Below, piece after piece: positions 30,071 to 38,951 of a stretch of DNA of 64,000 nucleotides. Every line of letters starts with the position of its first letter. Position 1 is the first letter of the stretch. Source of the DNA: Micromonospora sp. NBC_00389 (GTDB lineage: Bacteria; Actinomycetota; Actinomycetes; Mycobacteriales; Micromonosporaceae); contig NZ_CP107947.1 of NCBI RefSeq assembly GCF_036059255.1, positions 3,162,001 through 3,226,000 of the forward strand. Reading direction: 5' to 3'. The notes below the pieces were generated by a model, which did not search any database, was not told the origin of the DNA, and worked only from the letters and a program-made list of their open reading frames with translations. A program made the position numbers and the translations under genes.

Positions 30071-30774
30071 CGGGCCACCGCCTGTCGCTTCTCCAGCCGG
30101 TCCAGCAGGGCGCCGAGCGGCACGGTCATGATCAGGTATCCGATCGAGATGCCGATGGCGACGGGGATGAAGGCGTAGCCCTCGGCCGAGGTGAGCTGGT
30201 CGGCGGTCTGCGACAGGTCACCGACCACCCCGAAGAAGCCGACCAGCGCGGAGTTCTTGATCATCGCGATGATCACCGAGCCGAGCGGCACCACGGAGGC
30301 TTTCCAGGACTGTGGCAGCACCACGTGGCGCAGGTTCTGGCCGAAGGTGAGCCCGAGCGAGCGTGCCGCCTCGGCCTGCCCCGGCGGCACCGCGTTCACC
30401 CCGGAGCGCAGCGCCTCGCAGACGAACGCCGCGGTGTAGAGCACCAGGGCGATCAGGGCGAAGCGGAAGTACGGCAGGTCAGTGCCGAGCCGGTTGAACA
30501 GCGAGTCCAGGACGGGGATGCGCAGGAAGTCGGCGTTGGAGCCGAGCGCCGGCAGACCGAACGCGGCGAAGAACATCACCACGGTCAGCGGCATGTTGCG
30601 GAAGACGTTGACGTAAACCGTGCCGACCGCCCGCAGCGGCGGCACGGGGGAGATCCGCAGTACCGCCACGATGGCGCCCAGGATCAGGGCGCCGATCGCG
30701 GCGAGTACGCAGATCTGGAGGGTGAGCCAGAAACCACCCGCAAAGACGTCGAACTTGTCGATGAGCACGTTCAC
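30067..30774 (-). CDS. gluC: glutamate ABC transporter permease GluC-like
   Basis: A 235-residue permease with five or six helices (FWLTLQICVLAAIGALILGAIV, then ALIALVLYTAAFVCEALRS). The EAA motif is EAARSLGLTFGQNLRHVVLPQSWK. VYVNVFRNMPLTVVMFFAAFG is the family signature near the N-terminus. It overlaps gluD by four bases and follows gluB by 41 bp. Confidence 0.93.
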   Translation of the reverse strand: MNVLIDKFDVFAGGFWLTLQICVLAAIGALILGAIVAVLRISPVPPLRAVGTVYVNVFRNMPLTVVMFFAAFGLPALGSNADFLRIPVLDSLFNRLGTDLPYFRFALIALVLYTAAFVCEALRSGVNAVPPGQAEAARSLGLTFGQNLRHVVLPQSWKASVVPLGSVIIAMIKNSALVGFFGVVGDLSQTADQLTSAEGYAFIPVAIGISIGYLIMTVPLGALLDRLEKRQAVAR

Positions 30775-30815
30775 GGGTCGGTGTTCCTCCCCACCCTCCA
30801 GATCGAAGGATCAGA

Positions 30816-31691
30816 TCAGTAGCGGTTGATGGTCGGAGCCGCGCCCAGTTCCGCGCCGAACTTGCCGGCGGTGTCGTCCCAGGCCTTCTTCCAGCTACCG
30901 TCGGCGACCGCCTTGTCCAGCGTGTCGTTGATGAAGCTGCGGAAGTCCGCGTCCTCCTTCTTCACACCGATGCCGTACGGCTCCTTGGTGAAGTTGGTGC
31001 CGGCCAGCTTGAAGGACGCCTCGTCCTTGGCGATGTAGCCGAGCAGGATCACGTTGTCCGTGGTGACGGCGTTGACCTGGCCACCCTTGAGGGCGTCGCG
31101 GCACTTGTCGTAGGTGTCGAAGAGCACCAGCTGGGTGCCGACGTCCTTGACGTACTGCTTGATCGTCTCGGCCGGGGTGGAGCCGGTGACCGAGCAGACC
31201 TTCTTGGTGCCGTCCTTGAACGAGTCCGGACCGGTGATGGTGGTGTCGTCCTTCTTGACCAGGATGTTCTGGCCGGCCTCGTAGTACGGGCCTGCGAAGG
31301 CGATCCGCTCCTTGCGCTTGTCGTTGATCGTGTACGTCGCCGCGACGAGGTCGACGTTGCCGTTGACGATGACGTCCTCACGGACCTTCGACGGCGTCTC
31401 GACGTACTCGATCTTGTCCTCGGGGATACCGAGCTCCTTGACGATGATCTTGGCGATCTCGACGTCGAAGCCCTCCGGCTTGCCCGACAGGCCCTTCTGG
31501 CCGAAGCCCGGCTGGTCGAACTTGGTGCCGATCTTGATCTTCTGCGCCTTGTTCAGCTTCTCCATGGTGCTGCCGGCCGCGAAGGACTTGCTGCCGGAAC
31601 CGGCGTCCTCCCCGTCGTCACCGCCACAGGCGGTCAGGCCGAGCGCCAGAGCGGCGACCGCGGCGACCGCGGCAACGCGCTTGATACGCAT
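30816..31691 (-). CDS. gluB: glutamate-binding lipoprotein GluB-like
   Basis: 291 residues from ATG 31691, chosen because AAGGAGAAGAGT lies directly upstream and a lipoprotein signal follows (MRIKRVAAVAAVAALALGLTAC, lipobox Cys 22). The mature domain is a type 3 periplasmic-binding-protein fold: IKIGTKFDQPGFGQKGLSGKPEGFDVEIAK, then DLVAATYTINDKRKERIAFAGPYY and VCSVTGSTPAETI. It captures an acidic or polar amino acid at the membrane surface and delivers it to GluCD. Its codon use and lysine content are higher than those of its neighbours, which is normal for highly expressed binding proteins. Confidence 0.93.
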   Translation of the reverse strand: MRIKRVAAVAAVAALALGLTACGGDDGEDAGSGSKSFAAGSTMEKLNKAQKIKIGTKFDQPGFGQKGLSGKPEGFDVEIAKIIVKELGIPEDKIEYVETPSKVREDVIVNGNVDLVAATYTINDKRKERIAFAGPYYEAGQNILVKKDDTTITGPDSFKDGTKKVCSVTGSTPAETIKQYVKDVGTQLVLFDTYDKCRDALKGGQVNAVTTDNVILLGYIAKDEASFKLAGTNFTKEPYGIGVKKEDADFRSFINDTLDKAVADGSWKKAWDDTAGKFGAELGAAPTINRY

Positions 31692-31748
31692 ACTCTTCTC
31701 CTTCTTCGACGGAGCCCACCGGTGTCCGGCGCGCCCCACTGCGGACAC

Positions 31749-32504
31749 CTAGTGCGTGAGGATCTTGGAGAGGAAGTCCCGGGCGCGCTCACTGCGCGGG
31801 TTGGCGAAGAACTCCGCCGGCGGGGCGTCCTCGACCAGTTGGCCGTCGGCCATGAAGATGACCCGGTTCGCGGCGTGCCGGGCGAAGCCCATCTCGTGGG
31901 TGACCACGACCATCGTCATGCCGTCGCGGGCCAGCGAGGTCATCACGTCCAGCACCTCGCCGACCATCTCCGGGTCCAGCGCGCTGGTCGGCTCGTCGAA
32001 GAGCATCGCCTTGGGCTGCATGGCCAGCGCCCGGGCGATGGCCGCCCGCTGCTGCTGGCCGCCGGAGAGCTGGGCCGGGAACTTGTCCGCCTGGTTGGCG
32101 ATGCCGACCCGGTCGAGCAGGGCCAGGCCGCGCTCGCGGGCTGCCGCCGGCTTCTCCTTGCGGACCTTGACCGGGCCGAGGGTGACGTTCTCGAGGATGG
32201 TCTTGTGGGCGAAGAGGTTGAAGGACTGGAAGACCATGCCAACCTCGCTGCGCAGCTTGGCGAGGGCCTTACCCTCGGCCGGCAGTGGCTCGCCGTCGAA
32301 GGTGATGGTGCCTGAGTTGATCGGTTCCAGTCGGTTGATGGCGCGGCACAGCGTCGACTTGCCGGAGCCGGACGGGCCGATCACCACGACCACCTCGCCC
32401 CGACCCACCGACAGCGAGACGTCATCCAGCACGTGCAGCGGTCCGAACCATTTGTTGACCGCGTCCAGCACGATGAGCGGTTCGCCCGTCGTCACGTCGT
32501 CCAC
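31749..32504 (-). CDS. gluA: glutamate ABC transporter ATP-binding protein GluA-like
   Basis: About 251 residues with a complete ABC ATPase set: Walker [11 protein letters not shown]-loop FQSFNLF, signature LSGGQQQR, Walker [13 protein letters not shown] and H-loop VVTHEM. It drives GluBCD uptake. The start is uncertain between GTG 32504 ([12 protein letters not shown]) and GTG 32495 (MTTGEPLIV). The larger upstream frame (to 32609) has no family similarity. First gene of the operon, divergent from selD across about 195 bp that should hold both promoters. Confidence 0.93.
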   Translation of the reverse strand: MDDVTTGEPLIVLDAVNKWFGPLHVLDDVSLSVGRGEVVVVIGPSGSGKSTLCRAINRLEPINSGTITFDGEPLPAEGKALAKLRSEVGMVFQSFNLFAHKTILENVTLGPVKVRKEKPAAARERGLALLDRVGIANQADKFPAQLSGGQQQRAAIARALAMQPKAMLFDEPTSALDPEMVGEVLDVMTSLARDGMTMVVVTHEMGFARHAANRVIFMADGQLVEDAPPAEFFANPRSERARDFLSKILTH

Positions 32505-32698
32505 CGTCCCTGTCGTCTCCCGGATCGGGGTCGGTTGACCCCCGGTGCGGCCACTGTAGGCGGCGCTATGTGGCAGAACGCAACCTGGCGGGTCACGGAG
32601 CGGTAACACCGGTCACGATCGTCGTGCCGAGTCCGATTCCGGTCACTGTGCGGACTGCGGCGGTGGCATCGGCCGCGAGTAACCGAAATCATAGGGGG

Positions 32699-33688
32699 AT
32701 GACCGAACCGGTACGGCTGACCCGTTACGCCCGCGGTGGCGGCTGCGCCTGCAAGATTCCCCCGGGCGAACTCGAGATCATGGTGACGGGTCTCGGCCCG
32801 GCCACCGGCACCGCCGAGCTGCTGGTCGGTCTGGACCACGGCGACGACGCGGCGGTGGTCCGCCTGGACGAGCGGACCGGCCTGGTCACCACCGCCGACT
32901 TCTTCACACCGGTGGTCGACGACGCGTACGACTGGGGGCGGATCGCTGCCGCCAACGCGCTCTCCGACGTGTACGCCATGGGTGGCGCCCCGCTGGTAGC
33001 GCTCAACCTGCTCTGCTGGCCGCGCGACGTGCTGCCGCTGGAGCTGGCCCGCGAGGTGCTGCGCGGCGGCCAGGACGTGGCCCGGGAAGCCGGCTGTCAC
33101 CTGGCCGGCGGGCACAGCGTGGACGACGACGGCCCGAAGTACGGCCTCGCGGTCACCGGCACGGTCCGGCCGGAGGAGCTGATCACCCTCGACGCCGGCC
33201 GGGCCGGGGTGCCGCTGTCGCTGACCAAGCCGCTCGGGGTGGGCGTGCTGAACACCCGGCACAAGAACACCGGCGAGAGCTTCCCGGAGGCGGTGGCCAC
33301 GATGAGCGCGCTCAACCGGGACGCCGCCCGGGCGGCGGTCGCCGCCGGCATCCGTTGCGGCACCGACGTGACCGGATTCGGTCTGCTCGGGCACGCCTCG
33401 AAGCTGGCCCGGGCCAGCCGCCTCACGGTGGCGATCGACACCGCCAGGGTGCCCTACCTGGCCGGTGCGCGGGAGGCGCTGCGCGACGGGTACGTCAGCG
33501 GCGGCACCCGGCGCAACCTGGACTGGGTCACCCCGTGGACCGACTTCGGCGCCGCGGACGAGGGCGAACGGCTACTGCTGGCCGACGCGCAGACCTCGGG
33601 CGGCCTGCTGGTCGCCGGTGAGCTGCCGGGCGCGCCCGTGGTGGGTGAGCTGTTGCCCCGCAGCGAGCACCTGGTCGTCCTGCGCTGA
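32699..33688 (+). CDS. selD: selenide, water dikinase SelD
   Basis: 329 residues from ATG 32699. The N-terminal glycine-rich active-site loop is GGGCACKIPP (13-22). Cys16 and Lys19 correspond to the catalytic Cys17 and Lys20 of E. coli SelD, so this is the Cys form, not a selenoprotein. Downstream, DHGDDAAVVRL, then GGHSVDDDGPKYGLAVTG and TDVTGFGLLGHASKLAR are standard ATP/metal sites. SelD makes selenophosphate for selenocysteine tRNA or 2-selenouridine tRNA. No selA, selB or selenocysteine tRNA is seen in the window, so partners must lie elsewhere. Confidence 0.93.
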   Translation: MTEPVRLTRYARGGGCACKIPPGELEIMVTGLGPATGTAELLVGLDHGDDAAVVRLDERTGLVTTADFFTPVVDDAYDWGRIAAANALSDVYAMGGAPLVALNLLCWPRDVLPLELAREVLRGGQDVAREAGCHLAGGHSVDDDGPKYGLAVTGTVRPEELITLDAGRAGVPLSLTKPLGVGVLNTRHKNTGESFPEAVATMSALNRDAARAAVAAGIRCGTDVTGFGLLGHASKLARASRLTVAIDTARVPYLAGAREALRDGYVSGGTRRNLDWVTPWTDFGAADEGERLLLADAQTSGGLLVAGELPGAPVVGELLPRSEHLVVLR

Positions 33689-33924
33689 CCGGCCGGGCGG
33701 CCCCGCCGTCGGGGCCTGGAACACGCGGCGGCGGTGGTGCAGATGGCGCACCATACCCGATAAACTGTCACCTTCCGGCCACTCGAAGCAATGCTGCTCG
33801 GGGAAATTTTGCCCGGAATGGTCACAGACCGGTAACTTGCCCCCGGCTGAGGTCAAATGCCCCCCACCATCGTCAGTAAGGCCCGATCCGGAGGCCGGTG
33901 GGACGAACGCAGCGAGGAGGCGGA

Positions 33925-34404
33925 ATGACCGAGCTGTGGAACTGGAGAATCGACCGGGTACGACCCGTGGAGGTCTACCCGGCGCTGGCCGAGGCGCTCG
34001 GTCGGGTGGTGATGCCGCTGGCGGTGGCCGACCCGGCCCGACTACCGGCGTACGCGGTGGTCTGCGACGTCTGGCAGGCGCCGGGCGACTTCGCGACGAT
34101 CGTGGACTGCTACGGGGTGCCCGAGCGGCTCTCCGAGCACGCCAGCATCGCCGCGCTGGCCCGGCTACTGGACCGCAACTGCCTGCTGCGCGACGACACG
34201 CTCGACGCCGGCCGACACCTGCTCGTCGCTCCGGACGGCACGGTCCGCCCGGTGCACTTCGACATCCGGGACACCGACGACGGCGAGGTGCTCAGCAGGC
34301 AGCGGCTCTGCACGCTGGCCGACCCGGGCTGCCGGGGCTGGTCGCAGTGCCACCGCTCGCGTTGGGCGCCGGACACGGTCGCTCCGGTGCTCGCCGCGGC
34401 CTGA
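33925..34404 (+). CDS. uncharacterised protein (159 aa)
   Basis: 159 residues from ATG 33925, with GCGAGGAGGCGGA upstream. The N-terminal half (MTELWNWRIDRVRPVEVYPA, PAYAVVCDVWQAPGDFATIVDCYGVPERL) and a C-terminal Cys-rich part (RQRLCTLADPGCRGWSQCHRSRW) are not a family I can name. No signal peptide or membrane helix is seen. The 236 bp before it is non-coding and includes an A+T-richer patch (about 33760-33830) that may hold its promoter. It lies beside selD and faces the DUF2277 gene. Confidence 0.65.
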   Translation: MTELWNWRIDRVRPVEVYPALAEALGRVVMPLAVADPARLPAYAVVCDVWQAPGDFATIVDCYGVPERLSEHASIAALARLLDRNCLLRDDTLDAGRHLLVAPDGTVRPVHFDIRDTDDGEVLSRQRLCTLADPGCRGWSQCHRSRWAPDTVAPVLAAA

Positions 34405-34455
34405 CCCTCCGGTCCCGGCCCGACCGGCCCCGGTCACCGGGCGCCGCCCTGGCGA

Positions 34456-34710
34456 TCAGCCGCGGCCGGAGGCGGTGGCCGGCTGGTCCGCGGCGGCCGG
34501 CCCGGCACCCCGCACCACAAGCTGGTCGAGCAGGGTGCGGGTGGCCTCGGTCACGGCGGCCACGGCGGCGTCGAACGCGGCGGCGTTGTGCGCGGCGGGC
34601 GCCCGGAAGCCCGAGATCTTGCGGACGTACTGCAACGCCGCCGCCTCGATGTCCGCCTCGGTCACCTGCGGGGTGAACGGCTCACGCAGCGTCTTGATGC
34701 TCCGGCACAT
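34456..34710 (-). CDS. DUF2277 family protein
   Basis: 84 residues from ATG 34710, with GAGGGAGTGTC upstream. MCRSIKTLREPFTPQVTEAD, followed by AAALQYVRKISGFRAPAAHN, is a near-consensus DUF2277 sequence. The two-residue MCR start and the RKISG core are its hallmarks. The function is unknown. It is divergent from the fxs operon, sharing a 171-bp promoter region. Confidence 0.88.
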   Translation of the reverse strand: MCRSIKTLREPFTPQVTEADIEAAALQYVRKISGFRAPAAHNAAAFDAAVAAVTEATRTLLDQLVVRGAGPAAADQPATASGRG

Positions 34711-34779
34711 ATGACACTCCCTCATCTGTCGCTGTCGACACCCCGACTGCCACCGGCGGTGCCGGCGATTGTACCGACG

Positions 34780-34808
34780 GTGACACTGGGTCGATATTTG
34801 TCTATCCT
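34780..34808 (+). promoter_or_regulatory. promoter GTGACA-N17-TATCCT for the fxs operon
   Basis: GTGACA (34780-34785) and TATCCT (34803-34808) are spaced by 17 bp in a locally A+T-rich stretch (TCGATATTTGTCTATCC). Transcription would begin near 34815, about 67 nt before the fxsA GTG. Confidence 0.5.
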
Positions 34809-34881
34809 GGTCACGGACCAGAGCCTTTCGAGCCATTGCCGCCGCTCGCGCTCCCGCGCCCCGGGCCCCCGGAGACTCATT

Positions 34882-35070
34882 GTGGACCATGCCCCCACCC
34901 GCCCATCCCGTCCCGCGCTCGCCGATCTGACGCGTTGCCTGCACACCCCGCTGGAGCGGATCGCCGTCGACCATGCCGACCTGGTCGCGACGGTCCGGCA
35001 GCGCGTCCTCGCCGGTGATTCGATGCCCTCGGGCACCGTTCCCGTCGCCGCCTTCAACTCGTCCATCTGA
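34882..35070 (+). CDS. fxsA: FxsA, FxSxx-COOH cyclophane (triceptide) precursor peptide
   Basis: 62 residues from GTG 34882 (MDHAPTRPSRPALADLTRCL), with GGAG 8 nt upstream. The C-terminus is VPVAAFNSSI, which fits the FxSxx-COOH rule exactly (Phe58-Asn-Ser60-Ser-Ile, then stop). The middle (LADLTRCLHTPLERIAVDHADLVATVRQRVL) is a helical leader with conserved spacing. In this family the radical SAM enzyme FxsB is known to join the Phe ring to the side-chain carbon of the third residue of the motif, making a three-residue cyclophane. fxsB begins 3 bp after the stop. The longer open frame upstream of 34882 is not supported. Confidence 0.85.
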   Translation: MDHAPTRPSRPALADLTRCLHTPLERIAVDHADLVATVRQRVLAGDSMPSGTVPVAAFNSSI

Positions 35071-35073
35071 TCG

Positions 35074-37428
35074 ATGGTCTGCTGGTGTGGTTCGTCCGGG
35101 TCGGGCGGATCGTGCCGGCGGATCAGCCAGTTCGTGCTGAAGGTGCACAGCAGGTGTGACCTCAGCTGCGACCACTGCTACGTCTACCAGCACGCCGACC
35201 AGACCTGGCGTGGCCGGCCCGTCCGGATGCCACTGGCCACCGTCCGGGCCGCCGCGAAGCGGATCGCCGAGCACGCGCGCGACCACGGGCTGCCGGTGGT
35301 GCACGTGGTGCTGCATGGCGGCGAGCCGCTGTTGCTCGGTGCGGCCGGGCTGCGCGAGGTGCTGGTCGAGTTGCGGGCGGCGATCACTCCCTGGACCAAG
35401 CTCGACCTGCGCATGCAGACCAACGGCGTGCTGCTAGACGAGGAGCTGTGCGGCGTGCTGGTCGACCACGACGTGAAGGTCGGCGTGTCGTACGACGGCG
35501 ACCGCGCCGCCAACGACCGGCACCGCGTGTTCGCCCACGGCGGCAGCAGTCACGACCACGTCCGGCGGGCTCTGGCCCTGCTCCGGCACCCGGCTCATCG
35601 CGCCAGCTACGCCGGCATCCTCTGCACCGTCGACGTCCGTAACGATCCCGATCGGGTCTACGAGGCACTGCTGGCCGAACACCCGCCCCGGGTCGACCTG
35701 TTGCTGCCGCACGCCACCTGGGATCACCCCCCGGCCCGCCCCGACGTCACGGCCACCCCGTACGCGGACTGGCTGGGGCGCATCTACCGGCGGTGGGTGG
35801 ACGACGGGCGGCCCGTGTCGATCCGGCTGTTCGAGGCGCTGCGCCCGGGTGGAGGCGGCACCGAGGCGTTCGGCCTTGCCCCGGCCGATGTGCTCGTGGT
35901 TGAGGCGGACGGCACCTGGGAGCAGGTCGATTCGCTGAAGACCGCGTACCACGGCGCGGCCGGCACCGGATTCGACGTGTTCGGTCAGTCGGTGGACGAG
36001 GCCGCCCGGCATCCGGGGGTCGCTATTCGACAGGACGGTGTGGCCGGGCTCAGTGCCACCTGCCGGGCCTGCCCGGTCGTCGACCGGTGCGGCGGGGGCC
36101 TGTACGCCCACCGTTGGCGCACCGGTTCCGGCTTCGACAACCCCTCGGTGTACTGCGCCGATCTGCGCGGCCTGATCGACACGGTGGCCGCGTACCCGCC
36201 ACCGGGCCACGTCGCCCACCCCGCGTCACCCGAGCGGGACGACTCGCCCGTCGACGAGCTGCTGGACGAGCTGGCGACCGGGCACGAGTCGGAGCAGACC
36301 CTGGATCTACTCGCCGCCACCCAGCTCTCCATCACCCGGGCGCTGCTGGCGGCGTGGCGGGAGAAGACCGGCCGCACCGCCGCCTGGGAGCTGCTCGCGC
36401 ACCTCGACGGCACGGCACCGGACGCGGTCCGGGCGGTCCTGACGCACTCCTTCGTCCGCCCGTGGCTGGCGCACTGCCTCGGCCCGTCGGCCCGGTCCGG
36501 GCTCGCCCGGGCGGTCGACCCGCTACCGGCCCTCGCCGTCGCCGCCGCCCTCCGGGCGGGCGTCCCGACCGCGCTGAGCATCCCGGTGCTGGCCGGCACG
36601 ATCACGCTGCCCACGCACGGCAGCCTGGTGTTGCCGAGCGGCAGCGGGGAGAGCGCCGAGGTGACCGTCCTCCCGGGCGAGTTCCGGGTCCGAGTCGGGC
36701 CGGCGGCGCAGGTGGTGTCCCTCGATCCGGCCGGGCCGCCGTCGGCCGACTGGCGACCTACGCGCGGCGTGCCGGTGCCCGGTCGTCACCTGTTCGTCGA
36801 GGACGGCGACCCGTACCGGGACTGCTACGGCCAGCCCGTCGCGCCCCGCCTGGACGACGCGGCGGCGCGTGCGTTGGGCCGTACCCTGGCCGACGCCTGG
36901 CGCGTCGTGCACCGCGACGTGTCGGCCCACGCGGCCGCGCTCGACGCCGGTCTGCGCGCCGTCGTGCCGCTGGCCCCCGACCCGGCGAGACCGCTGCGGA
37001 GCGCCACCGCCCGGGACGCGTTCGGTGCGATCGCCGTCACCCCCATCCCGGACCCGGAGACGATGGCAGTGCTGCTCGTGCACGAGTGGCAGCACGCGAA
37101 GCTCGGTGCGGTGCTCGACCTGTACGACCTCGTCGAGCCGAGCTCGGCCACCCGGATCCGGGTGCCCTGGCGCCCCGATCCCCGCCCGCCGGAGGGGGTG
37201 CTCCAGGGGGTGTACGCCCACCTGGCGGTCACCCAGGTGTGGCGGTCCCGGGCGGACGCCGACCGGCCCGGCCACCCGGACGCGCCCGCGCACGCGGCCC
37301 GTTACCTGTCGTGGACCCGCAACGGCGCCGACGCGCTGCTGGCCAGCCGCACGCTCACCCCGGCAGGGGAGCGGTTCGTCGGCCGGATCCGGCACGCCCT
37401 GGAGGAGACCCGTGTCGGGCCCGGATGA
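35074..37428 (+). CDS. fxsB: FxsB, radical SAM/SPASM cyclophane-forming peptide maturase with C-terminal HEXXH domain
   Basis: 784 residues. The radical SAM motif is CDLSCDHC (Cys28, Cys32, Cys35) after QFVLKVHSR. The SPASM-type cysteines for auxiliary iron-sulfur clusters are in CRACPVVDRCGGGLYAHRW (about 329-347), with a later Cys in VYCADLRG. The C-terminal half (about 390-784) is the FxsB-associated HEXXH domain, with HEWQH at 670-674. Its zinc-peptidase activity is unproven, but it could remove the leader. The ATG lies 3 bp after the fxsA stop without its own good ribosome site, so it is probably translationally coupled. It overlaps the next gene by 17 bp. Confidence 0.9.
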   Translation: MVCWCGSSGSGGSCRRISQFVLKVHSRCDLSCDHCYVYQHADQTWRGRPVRMPLATVRAAAKRIAEHARDHGLPVVHVVLHGGEPLLLGAAGLREVLVELRAAITPWTKLDLRMQTNGVLLDEELCGVLVDHDVKVGVSYDGDRAANDRHRVFAHGGSSHDHVRRALALLRHPAHRASYAGILCTVDVRNDPDRVYEALLAEHPPRVDLLLPHATWDHPPARPDVTATPYADWLGRIYRRWVDDGRPVSIRLFEALRPGGGGTEAFGLAPADVLVVEADGTWEQVDSLKTAYHGAAGTGFDVFGQSVDEAARHPGVAIRQDGVAGLSATCRACPVVDRCGGGLYAHRWRTGSGFDNPSVYCADLRGLIDTVAAYPPPGHVAHPASPERDDSPVDELLDELATGHESEQTLDLLAATQLSITRALLAAWREKTGRTAAWELLAHLDGTAPDAVRAVLTHSFVRPWLAHCLGPSARSGLARAVDPLPALAVAAALRAGVPTALSIPVLAGTITLPTHGSLVLPSGSGESAEVTVLPGEFRVRVGPAAQVVSLDPAGPPSADWRPTRGVPVPGRHLFVEDGDPYRDCYGQPVAPRLDDAAARALGRTLADAWRVVHRDVSAHAAALDAGLRAVVPLAPDPARPLRSATARDAFGAIAVTPIPDPETMAVLLVHEWQHAKLGAVLDLYDLVEPSSATRIRVPWRPDPRPPEGVLQGVYAHLAVTQVWRSRADADRPGHPDAPAHAARYLSWTRNGADALLASRTLTPAGERFVGRIRHALEETRVGPG

Positions 37429-38239
37429 GGCGCGCGACCCGCCCGCGCTGGGCCGCCCCCGCCTCGCCGCGGACCTGCGGGCGTTGGGCGTCCGTCCGGG
37501 TGCGTGCCTCCTGGTGCACTGTGGCCTCCGGCGGGTGGGTCCGCTGGAGCGCGGCCCCGCGACACTCGCCGGCGCGCTGCGCGACGTCCTCGGCCCGGCC
37601 GGCACGCTGCTGGTCCCCACCCAGACCGCCGGCAACTCGACCACCTCCCGGACCTACCTGGCGGCCACCGCCGGCATGGACGCGGCGCAGCTCGCCCGGT
37701 ACGAGGCGGCCCTGCCGGGCTGGGACGGCCGGACCACCCCCTCACAACGGATGGGGGCGCTCGCCGAGTTCGTCCGGTGCGCCCCCGGTGCGGTGCGCAG
37801 CGATCATCCGCAGACCTCGTTCGCCGCGCTCGGTCCCCGGGCGCGACAGCTCACCGACCGCCACGACCTCGACTGCCACCTGGGCGAACGCTCACCGATG
37901 GGTGCCCTGTGCGCGGCGGACGGGCAGATCCTCCTGCTCGGCGTCGGCTACGAGGCGTGCAGCGCGCTGCACCTGGCCGAGTACCGGCTGCCGGTGCCGC
38001 CGCCGGAGCGGGACTACCGCTGTTTTCGGCTCGTCGACGGGCGTCGGGTCCGCCTCGACTTCCGCGCCCTCGACCTGGACGACAGCGACTTTCCGACAGT
38101 GGGGGCCGCGCTCGACGGCGAGCCGTTCGTCCGGCACGGTCGGGTCGGCCGGGCGAGCGCGCGACTGCTGCCGCTGCGCGCCACTGTGGACTTCGCGGTC
38201 GGTTGGCTCGCCGCGAACCGCTTGGCGGCCAGGCATTGA
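37412..38239 (+). CDS. AAC(3)-family (aminoglycoside N3-acetyltransferase-like) enzyme in the fxs operon
   Basis: 275 residues from GTG 37412, with GGAGGAG 5 nt upstream, inside the end of fxsB. The family core is intact: LLVHCGLRRVGPLERGPATL, then LLVPTQTAGNSTTS and RSDHPQTSFAALG (His132 region), and GERSPMGALCAADGQILLLGVGYEACSALHLAEYR. Classical members acetylate the 3-amino group of aminoglycosides with acetyl-CoA. Its position between fxsB and fxsC, with overlapping genes, suggests instead a role in modifying the peptide or a linked small molecule. Drug resistance remains possible. Confidence 0.85.
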   Translation: MSGPDEARDPPALGRPRLAADLRALGVRPGACLLVHCGLRRVGPLERGPATLAGALRDVLGPAGTLLVPTQTAGNSTTSRTYLAATAGMDAAQLARYEAALPGWDGRTTPSQRMGALAEFVRCAPGAVRSDHPQTSFAALGPRARQLTDRHDLDCHLGERSPMGALCAADGQILLLGVGYEACSALHLAEYRLPVPPPERDYRCFRLVDGRRVRLDFRALDLDDSDFPTVGAALDGEPFVRHGRVGRASARLLPLRATVDFAVGWLAANRLAARH

Positions 38240-38291
38240 CGTGGGGACTACTCTGATGGTCCGGCCGCGTGGGGAGGGCGGAGGGACTGCG

Positions 38292-38951
38292 GTGAGCACA
38301 GTGGACCCGCACTCCGGCACGCGCGCCCCACTGTTCTTCCTCAGCTACTCACGGTCGCCGGTCCGCCGGGCCACCGGCAACCCCGCCGAGTACGTCTCCC
38401 GTTTCTACGAGGACCTGTCGGTTCACGTCAGCGAACTTGTCGGCCCGGTGACCGGAGTCGACCCCGGCTTCATGGACAGCTCCATCGCGGGCGGCGAACG
38501 CTGGAGCCCGGAGCTGCTCGAGGCCGCCGGCACCTGCCAGGTCTTCGTTCCGCTGGTGTCCAGCGCGCTGCTCGGCAGCGACTGGTGTGGCCGGGAGTGG
38601 GATGCCTTCTCCCGCAGGCGGATCGTCCGGCGGCCCGGCGCCGCCTCGGCGCACGAGACGGCGATCGTGCCGGTCACCTGGTCGCCGACGAACGGCACGC
38701 CACTGCCCCGGGTACTCCGCGACATCCAACGGTTCACCCCGACCGCGATGCCGGATCCCGACATCGCGGTGCACTACCAGCGGGATGGGGTCTACGGATT
38801 GCTCACCATGCAGTGGGAGAACGCCTACCGGGCGGTGGTCTGGCGGCTCGCCCAACGGATCGTGGCCATCCACCGGTCGTACCTGGTGGAGCCATGGGTG
38901 CCGGCGAGCGTGGACGACCTGTGCAACCGGTTCGCCGAGGAACCGGGATGA
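38292..38951 (+). CDS. TIR-like domain protein of the fxs operon
   Basis: 219 residues from GTG 38292 with GGAGGG upstream (a GTG at 38301 is an alternative). A TIR fold runs from PLFFLSYSRSPV (about 13) through CQVFVPLVSSALLGSDWCGREWDAFSRRR to IVPVTWSP. WCGREW places a Glu (residue 102) where NAD-cleaving TIR enzymes keep their catalytic Glu. The C-terminus is helical (HYQRDGVYGLLTMQWENAYRAVVWRLAQRI). The N-terminus lacks a signal. It overlaps the next gene by ATGA. Whether it cleaves NAD or acts only as an adaptor is unknown. Confidence 0.8.
   Translation: MSTVDPHSGTRAPLFFLSYSRSPVRRATGNPAEYVSRFYEDLSVHVSELVGPVTGVDPGFMDSSIAGGERWSPELLEAAGTCQVFVPLVSSALLGSDWCGREWDAFSRRRIVRRPGAASAHETAIVPVTWSPTNGTPLPRVLRDIQRFTPTAMPDPDIAVHYQRDGVYGLLTMQWENAYRAVVWRLAQRIVAIHRSYLVEPWVPASVDDLCNRFAEEPG

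Noticed and set aside
33689..33924. Possible selenocysteine tRNA next to selD
   Set aside because: No long acceptor/extra arm pattern and no TTCAAA-type anticodon loop could be built.
34588..34881. Extension of the fxsA frame upstream of GTG 34882
   Set aside because: Overlaps the DUF2277 promoter region and its coding end, has no ribosome site and would place the promoter inside the gene. The FxsA family is about 60 residues.
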